NCBI GenBank assembly: GCA_045595725.1
Contig: JAZOAY010000074.1
Location: 1-19,795, forward strand
Source of the DNA: SIG575 sp045595725
GTDB taxonomy: Bacteria > Bacillota > Clostridia > Oscillospirales > Acutalibacteraceae
Reading direction: 5' to 3'
DNA: 19,795 nucleotides
The translations under genes and the position numbers were made by a program. Within the stretch, counting starts at the first letter, position 1. Each line of letters starts with the position of its first letter. The notes beneath the pieces are model-generated. The model saw only the letters and a program-made list of their open reading frames with translations. It was not told the origin of the DNA and searched no databases. Shown in pieces: positions 15,885 through 19,795 of this stretch.

Positions 15885-16820
15885 ATGAAATTTGTCAATG
15901 TAATGCAAAACAAAGATGTATATGCCGACGGAGTTCACGATGACACAAAAGCTTTGCAGGAGTGTATTGATGAAGTAAAAGACGGGGGAACAGTTTATTT
16001 CCCTGACGGAACATATCTTGTCTCGGCAGCACTTATTTTTTATTCAAATCAGACTCTTAAATTTTCAGATAAGGCAACAATTCTCCGTGACGACAAAAAG
16101 AAACCATGGACGAGATATTTGCTTGCTTCCTATTCAGAGCCTGAATGGGGGGAATATGACGGCACACATGATGTTGTAATTTCAGGCGGTATATTTGACG
16201 GAAATGCAAATATCACCGAATGGATAACACTTGTAAATACCGTTCATTGCAGAAATATCACAATTGAGAATTGCCGTTTTATTCACTGTGCACATTGGCA
16301 TTGTATTGAAATAAATGCAACGGAAAACGCTGTTGTTCAGAACTGCATTTTTGACGGACCCAGTTATACTGCATGTAATGACGGTCTTTTTAACGAACAG
16401 CTTCAGCTTGATTTATCCCGTGACGGTTCTTACGGTCCCGTTTATAACTGTGACGGAAAGCTTATTGATTTCAAAACTGATGAAACAGTCTGCCGTAATA
16501 TTGTAGTCAGAAACAACATTTTCAAATGTGACGGTTTCCCTGGAGTAGGTCATCACGGAGATTGTGACCATCATAACATTGTTATTGAAAACAATATCTT
16601 TGACGGACCTTCAGGCAGAGACGGAAAAAGCAGAGGGTATATTTTCTTCAGACCCATGGTTTATGACCTTAAAGTAAAAGGTAATGTTTTTATTTCTCCT
16701 GAAGAAACTGATTCACCCAGCTATGGTATTATTCACGAAAATCCCGATAAAACCGCATTAAAAACAGAAGATAACCTCTTTATCGGAAAAATAGATAAAG
16801 AAGTTATCATAGGTTCATAA
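15885..16820 (+). CDS. Cytoplasmic beta-helix protein (GH28/pectate lyase 3-like)
   Basis: A 311-residue protein starting MKFVNVMQNKDVYADG with no signal peptide. DGVHDDTKALQECID (15-29) and GTVYFPDGTYLVS are the typical opening of the Pectate_lyase_3/GH28 fold. Later turns such as NITIENCRFIHC and NIVIENNIFDG show the repeated beta-helix coil. A His/Asp-rich patch (GVGHHGDCDHH, about 220-230) may be part of an active or metal site. The protein is short compared with the secreted homologue at 4998-6923 and lacks its N-terminal domain. GAGGTG precedes the ATG by 6 nt; the gap to the transporter gene is 15 bases. It probably processes an imported glycan, but activity cannot be named. Confidence 0.74.
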   Translation: MKFVNVMQNKDVYADGVHDDTKALQECIDEVKDGGTVYFPDGTYLVSAALIFYSNQTLKFSDKATILRDDKKKPWTRYLLASYSEPEWGEYDGTHDVVISGGIFDGNANITEWITLVNTVHCRNITIENCRFIHCAHWHCIEINATENAVVQNCIFDGPSYTACNDGLFNEQLQLDLSRDGSYGPVYNCDGKLIDFKTDETVCRNIVVRNNIFKCDGFPGVGHHGDCDHHNIVIENNIFDGPSGRDGKSRGYIFFRPMVYDLKVKGNVFISPEETDSPSYGIIHENPDKTALKTEDNLFIGKIDKEVIIGS

Positions 16821-16936
16821 CAGATAACTAAACTTTAATTATTTATCATACGATGTCCAAAGAGATTGGCAAAAACAAAGTTTTTGACAGAGTGGATTTT
16901 TCGTTGAAAATTATAAGTTACAAAGGTAAAACGTAA

Positions 16937-16977
16937 AAATTCACCGGAAGTTTTAATTTAAAACTTCCGGTGAATTT
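16937..16977. terminator. Perfect 18-bp inverted repeat, probable terminator of the plus operon
   Basis: AAATTCACCGGAAGTTTT (16937-16954) pairs with 16960-16977, with a 5-nt loop. The T run is weak on the plus strand (TTTAACTTTATT) and better on the minus strand (TTTTTACGTTTT). It lies about 115 bases after the last gene of the operon. Confidence 0.6.
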
Positions 16978-17090
16978 AACTTTATTCAAACACCTGATTT
17001 TATTGGCTTTTCAAGGATTATGTTTTTTAGCCACATTGTTTATATATTGCAACTTTTTTTACTTGCCGTAATTTTTGCGTTTTTTTAGGA

Positions 17091-17112
17091 AAATCAAACC
17101 CAAATCAAACCC
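17091..17112. repeat. 11-bp tandem direct repeat
   Basis: AAATCAAACCC occurs twice in immediate succession (17091-17101 and 17102-17112). Given the recombinase remains 220 bases away it could be a relic of an integrase arm site, but this is speculative. Confidence 0.4.
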
Positions 17113-17331
17113 ACGGAAATCCCCGAGACTAAACTGACAGATATTTGCTTTTTTATTATAGCGCAAATAACAATATTTTATAATAGATCATTTTAGGTAG
17201 AAATCTTGTTTTATCATAGCTTGTATTGGTAATTATTCCAATGGGGTTACGCTTTTTCAGGTTGAGTAATAATCCATATACACCTGTTAAAAAACGTCTT
17301 ATCTCCCGACAGAACCGTTTTTTATACCTGA

Positions 17332-17534
17332 AAGGACAAAAAGAAGAATAGGCAACATATTAAATCCTCAGGCACCTACTGTTTTTTTAAAAGATTTCGG
17401 AGAAAAAATGGTGTTGAAGATTGTCGTCCTCACAAATTTCGCAATACTATGGCAACACTTATGTTCAGAACGGTGCAGATATAAAAACAGTGTCCGAAAA
17501 ACTCGGACATTCCGGTTGTTATCGGGAATTTTAA
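17332..17534 (+). pseudogene. Tyrosine recombinase (phage-type integrase) C-terminal remnant
   Basis: One frame from 17332 reads SSGTYCFFKR, then RPHKFRNTMATLM, which matches the H-x-x-R box of tyrosine recombinases (His at 17431, Arg at 17440). The matching continuation VQNGADIKTVSEKLGHSG is found in a different frame from 17463, so a small indel near 17461 has broken the gene. After LGHSG, where the family continues to the nucleophilic tyrosine, the frame ends in CYREF and a stop at 17532-17534, so the catalytic Tyr is lost too. No start codon, ribosome binding site or upstream catalytic domain is visible. This is the decayed end of an integrase, so an integrative element probably once sat here. 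Confidence 0.8.
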
Positions 17535-17571
17535 TTTTTTTATGATTTGAGAAAAAGTTTTCAACAAACCG

Positions 17572-17600
17572 TTGCAAGTTTTGTTAAAAAAGTGCATAAT
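17572..17600 (+). promoter_or_regulatory. Possible promoter of the GPH symporter gene
   Basis: TTGCAA (17572-17577) and CATAAT (17595-17600) are 17 bp apart, about 40 bases before the start codon. TTGCAAG at 17572-17578 and CTTGCGA at 17608-17614 form an imperfect inverted repeat around it. Confidence 0.4.
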
Positions 17601-17641
17601 ATAGTTGCTTGCGAAATTAAGAAAGGAGATTTTTAATATAT

Positions 17642-19153
17642 ATGTCTCAGGAAACAGAAGAAAAGAAGATTCAGACTGAAAATTCTTATATGCCTATGAC
17701 ATCAAGTGACAGCATATACGGTAAAAGATATGTAGGCGCAAAAGAACTCGTCACACTGTTTGTTACAGCTGAAGTAAACAAATTCAACATTGAAGGTTAT
17801 CTTTCTTACTTTATGCTTAATGTTTTCGGCCTCGACTCAAGAATCATCGCTGCTTTTGCAGTTGCTACTCTTGCGTGGGACCTTATCAACGACATGCTTT
17901 TTGCTTACATAGTTGACAGAACAAGAACACGATTTGGTAAATTCAAGCCATGGGCTTTTATAACTATCGGACCATATGCAATCGCTTGCATTGCTCTTTG
18001 GGTTACACCTTTGTTTATCGGTGGCCAGAACTGGGGTCCCCTTTCATGGCAGAAAATTGTTATCTATTGCGTAATTTCAATTCTTAAAGAAACCATAGGT
18101 ACCCTCTATAACTGTGCTGTCAATGGTCTTGACTCAACTTTTACACCGAGTATCGACGACAAGGCTGCTCTCATTGCTATTGATAACATCGGTGGCTTTG
18201 AAAAAGTTCCCAGTTATGTGATGGTTCTTCTTCTTGACCTTGCTGCAGCCGGTGCTATCGGTATCTCAGTTGAAAATGTTTACATCTTCATGGGTGCAGG
18301 TACAGCTTTTGTTTCAGCCATTGGCATGTTAGCGCATATATGCATCATTAAAGAACGTATTGTTCAGGTTGAAGAAAAACCGAAATTGTCCGACGGTCTT
18401 CGTAACTTCTTCGGAAACAAGCTTCAGGTTGCTCTCTCACTTTCCAATTTCCTTTCAGCATTCGGTAGTGTTGGCGGTCCTTTCTCAAACATGTTCTGGC
18501 TTGACGTTATGGGTTCTGCATCACTTCAGGTTATCTGCGGTGTGCCTGCAGCACCTCTTACATATATTTCTTACATGTATTTTCCAAAACTCAATAAGAA
18601 ATTCTCAACCAAAACTCTCTGGATTGCATCAAAAGCAGTTCCTCAGCTCGGTTGGACTATTACCTTCCTTATAGGCATCAACAACCTTGATAATCTCTGG
18701 ATTATGATTCCTGCACTTATGTTCGCTGAAATATGCTTTTCATCGGTTTACTCATTGGGTAAAATTATTCCTCAGCTTATGCAGCAGGAGATTATTGACT
18801 ACGGTGAATGGAAAACAGGTAAACGTACTGAGGCTATGACAAGCTTCATTTCAAGCCTTGCAACAAAGCTTGTTACTCAAATTCAGAATGCTGTTTCAAC
18901 TGCAGTTATCTCTTTCATCGGTTACGAAGCAGGTGTTGGTACTGTTCAGTCAATGAAAACAAAACAGGCTATATTCGCTATGTATACGGTTATTCCCATC
19001 GTACTTGGTATCTTTTCCTACATCCCCATGTTATTCTATGACCTGGATGATAAGACAAAGACCATTATGTATCATGAGCTTACAGAAAGAAGAAACAATA
19101 TAATTAAAAAATCTCAGGAAAAAGCTATTATTTCTGCAACTGAAGAAAAATAA
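17642..19153 (+). CDS. GPH-family (MFS_2) sugar:cation symporter
   Basis: A 503-residue membrane protein with about 12 hydrophobic segments. AWDLINDMLFAYIVDRTRT (about 78-96) followed by RFGKFKPW is the diagnostic loop of glycoside-pentoside-hexuronide symporters, and IDYGEWKTGKRTEAM (about 385-398) is the second signature in the C-terminal half. These carriers import glycosides, pentosides or hexuronides with Na+ or H+; the exact sugar cannot be read. About 30 extra polar residues precede the first conserved segment. AAAGGAG (17622-17628) is unusually far (13 nt) from the ATG at 17642, yet no better start is visible. The gene stands alone, between its own promoter candidate and a hairpin, and faces a GH16 gene, so a plant glucan or pectin-derived sugar is plausible. 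Confidence 0.87.
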   Translation: MSQETEEKKIQTENSYMPMTSSDSIYGKRYVGAKELVTLFVTAEVNKFNIEGYLSYFMLNVFGLDSRIIAAFAVATLAWDLINDMLFAYIVDRTRTRFGKFKPWAFITIGPYAIACIALWVTPLFIGGQNWGPLSWQKIVIYCVISILKETIGTLYNCAVNGLDSTFTPSIDDKAALIAIDNIGGFEKVPSYVMVLLLDLAAAGAIGISVENVYIFMGAGTAFVSAIGMLAHICIIKERIVQVEEKPKLSDGLRNFFGNKLQVALSLSNFLSAFGSVGGPFSNMFWLDVMGSASLQVICGVPAAPLTYISYMYFPKLNKKFSTKTLWIASKAVPQLGWTITFLIGINNLDNLWIMIPALMFAEICFSSVYSLGKIIPQLMQQEIIDYGEWKTGKRTEAMTSFISSLATKLVTQIQNAVSTAVISFIGYEAGVGTVQSMKTKQAIFAMYTVIPIVLGIFSYIPMLFYDLDDKTKTIMYHELTERRNNIIKKSQEKAIISATEEK

Positions 19154-19166
19154 AGTCTGCAATACA

Positions 19167-19199
19167 AAGGCAATCAACTACAAGATAGTTGATTGCCTT
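19167..19199 (+). terminator. Hairpin terminator of the GPH symporter gene
   Basis: A perfect 14-bp stem (AAGGCAATCAACTA, 19167-19180, with 19186-19199) and a CAAGA loop lie 13 bases after the stop. The T tract after it is short (ACTTTG). Confidence 0.7.
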
Positions 19200-19222
19200 A
19201 CTTTGCTGAAGAGACAAACTAA

Positions 19223-19253
19223 ACCGCCCGGAAAAATCAGAAATCCGGGCGGT
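19223..19253 (-). terminator. GC-rich terminator of the GH16 gene
   Basis: On the minus strand a 10-bp GC-rich stem (ACCGCCCGGA, pairing 19223-19232 with 19244-19253) starts 17 bases after the GH16 stop and is followed by TTTAGTTTG. Confidence 0.7.
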
Positions 19254-19270
19254 AAATTTTATCTGCATCT

Positions 19271-19763
19271 TTAATTGGAAATTTTTGTTGTGTACAAAGC
19301 AGGTATCCTGCTTAAAATCGGTTCAAGAAGCTGCAAAATCTGTATACGGAGATTTTCAAAAAACAAATCAACCTCCTGCCTGAAAGCAGTCAGTGAGTTG
19401 CAAATATCTTTTATAAAACGCTGGAAGTCGTTAAGTCGGTCGCTTTCATCATAACCGTTTTTGTCTTTGTAAACACGGACATAATCAATCAGCCATTCTA
19501 TGGGATAATTGTTTTCAGGCTCATCCCAACCGCTGAAATCAGAGTTGATGTACATAGAAAGAATCATGCACATTCTGTATTGTGGCGACTCGTATGTTTC
19601 GGCTACTTTTTTTCCATCAACATAAAACGTTATTCCTTCGGGTCTCCAGTCCATAGCATAGGTGTGAAATTCGTTTATGTAATCTGTGGGCTCACCTTCA
19701 AGGGTAACTTTGTCTGACCACTCGTTAAGGTTTCCGTCATTCCACGGGTGAACCTTTGGCTCA
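19271..19763 (-). CDS. GH16 family beta-glucanase, C-terminal fragment (5' cut by contig end)
   Basis: About 163 true residues remain. NEFHTYAMDWRPEGITFYVD and the later IEWLIDYVRVYK are the C-terminal half of the GH16 jelly-roll fold (laminarinase/lichenase/xyloglucanase group), which cleaves beta-1,3/1,4-glucans outside the cell. The catalytic E-x-D-x-x-E strand should lie just upstream, beyond the edge. The apparent TTG start at 19775-19777 and the in-frame stop at 19784-19786 come from adapter sequence, so they say nothing about the gene. After the fold there is an unusual extension of about 55-60 residues, predicted amphipathic helix (LNDFQRFIKDICNSL and ILQLLEPILSRIPAL), ending TTKISN. 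The gene faces the GPH symporter and may supply its sugars. Confidence 0.8.
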
Positions 19764-19795
19764 AAGTCGGAGGCCAAGCGGTCTTAGGAAGACAA
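19764..19795. other. Sequencing adapter carried into the assembly (BGI/MGI type)
   Basis: The terminal 32 bases start AAGTCGGAGGCC and end GTCTTAGGAAGACAA. From memory this equals the full 32-nt BGI/MGI (DNBSEQ) read-1 adapter, ending exactly at the contig edge. It introduces a stop in the GH16 frame and should be trimmed. Confidence 0.92.

Larger units (their letters stand above)
16821..17641. other. Gene-poor 0.8-kb stretch with recombinase remnant
   Basis: AT-rich DNA without an intact gene. It holds a weak hairpin (CAAAAAC/GTTTTTG, 16870-16886), a long inverted repeat (16937-16977), an 11-bp tandem repeat (17091-17112), remains of a tyrosine recombinase (17332-17534) and a promoter candidate (17572-17600). 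A 27-codon frame at 16853-16936 (starts MSKEIGKNKVF) has no ribosome binding site. Nothing recognisable was seen in 17113-17331. Confidence 0.7.

Noticed and set aside
16853..16936. 27-codon frame beginning MSKEIGKNKVF
   Set aside because: No ribosome binding site, and it contains a palindromic hairpin; may be a gene fragment but cannot be supported.
17241..17351. 36-codon frame beginning MGLRFFRLSNN just upstream of the recombinase remnant
   Set aside because: Basic composition fits an integrase fragment but no motif is recognisable and no ribosome binding site precedes it.

Overview
The window looks like a complete or near-complete metagenomic contig from an AT-rich, anaerobic, gut- or rumen-type Firmicute (class Clostridia, probably Oscillospiraceae/Ruminococcaceae-like). 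This is inferred from strong AGGAG-type ribosome binding sites, sigma-A-like promoters, a BspA-type leucine-rich repeat protein, CxxC-repeat/Big_2 surface proteins and carbohydrate-active enzymes beside MFS/GPH sugar transporters. No rRNA, tRNA, CRISPR array or intact mobile element was found.

Layout. (1) 1-4697, plus strand: the 3' part of a long repetitive surface protein (CxxCG repeats, Ig-like domain, C-terminal membrane tail), a strong terminator, then a secreted alpha/beta-hydrolase resembling LCAT/lipases. (2) 4698-4997: a bidirectional terminator and a hairpin-rich convergent intergenic region. (3) 4998-10626, minus strand: one apparent operon (promoter near 10669-10697) of an MFS permease, a cytoplasmic GH106-like glycosidase and a secreted beta-helix (pectate lyase/GH28 fold) protein. 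(4) 10778-11866, minus strand: an XRE-type regulator with its own promoter, terminator and a direct-repeat operator candidate over its promoter. (5) 12210-16820, plus strand: a tight four-gene operon of an alkaline-phosphatase-superfamily phosphoesterase, a membrane-anchored LRR protein, a GPH-like transporter and a cytoplasmic beta-helix protein. (6) 16821-17641: a gene-poor stretch with hairpins and the wreck of a tyrosine recombinase. (7) 17642-19153, plus strand: a GPH-family sugar:cation symporter. (8) 19271-19763, minus strand: the C-terminal part of a GH16 glucanase, cut off by the contig end.

Functionally the window reads as a Gram-positive plant-polysaccharide locus. The minus operon suggests extracellular cleavage by a secreted beta-helix enzyme, uptake by an MFS permease and intracellular trimming by a rhamnosidase-like enzyme, consistent with (not proof of) pectin or rhamnogalacturonan use. 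The plus operon is the least conventional part: none of its soluble products is exported, and the pairing of a phosphoesterase and an LRR protein with a transporter and a beta-helix enzyme is not one I recognise as a named system.

Important caveat: the last 32 bases (19764-19795) match, from memory, the BGI/MGI (DNBSEQ) sequencing adapter. They are not biological, and they create a false start for the GH16 fragment.
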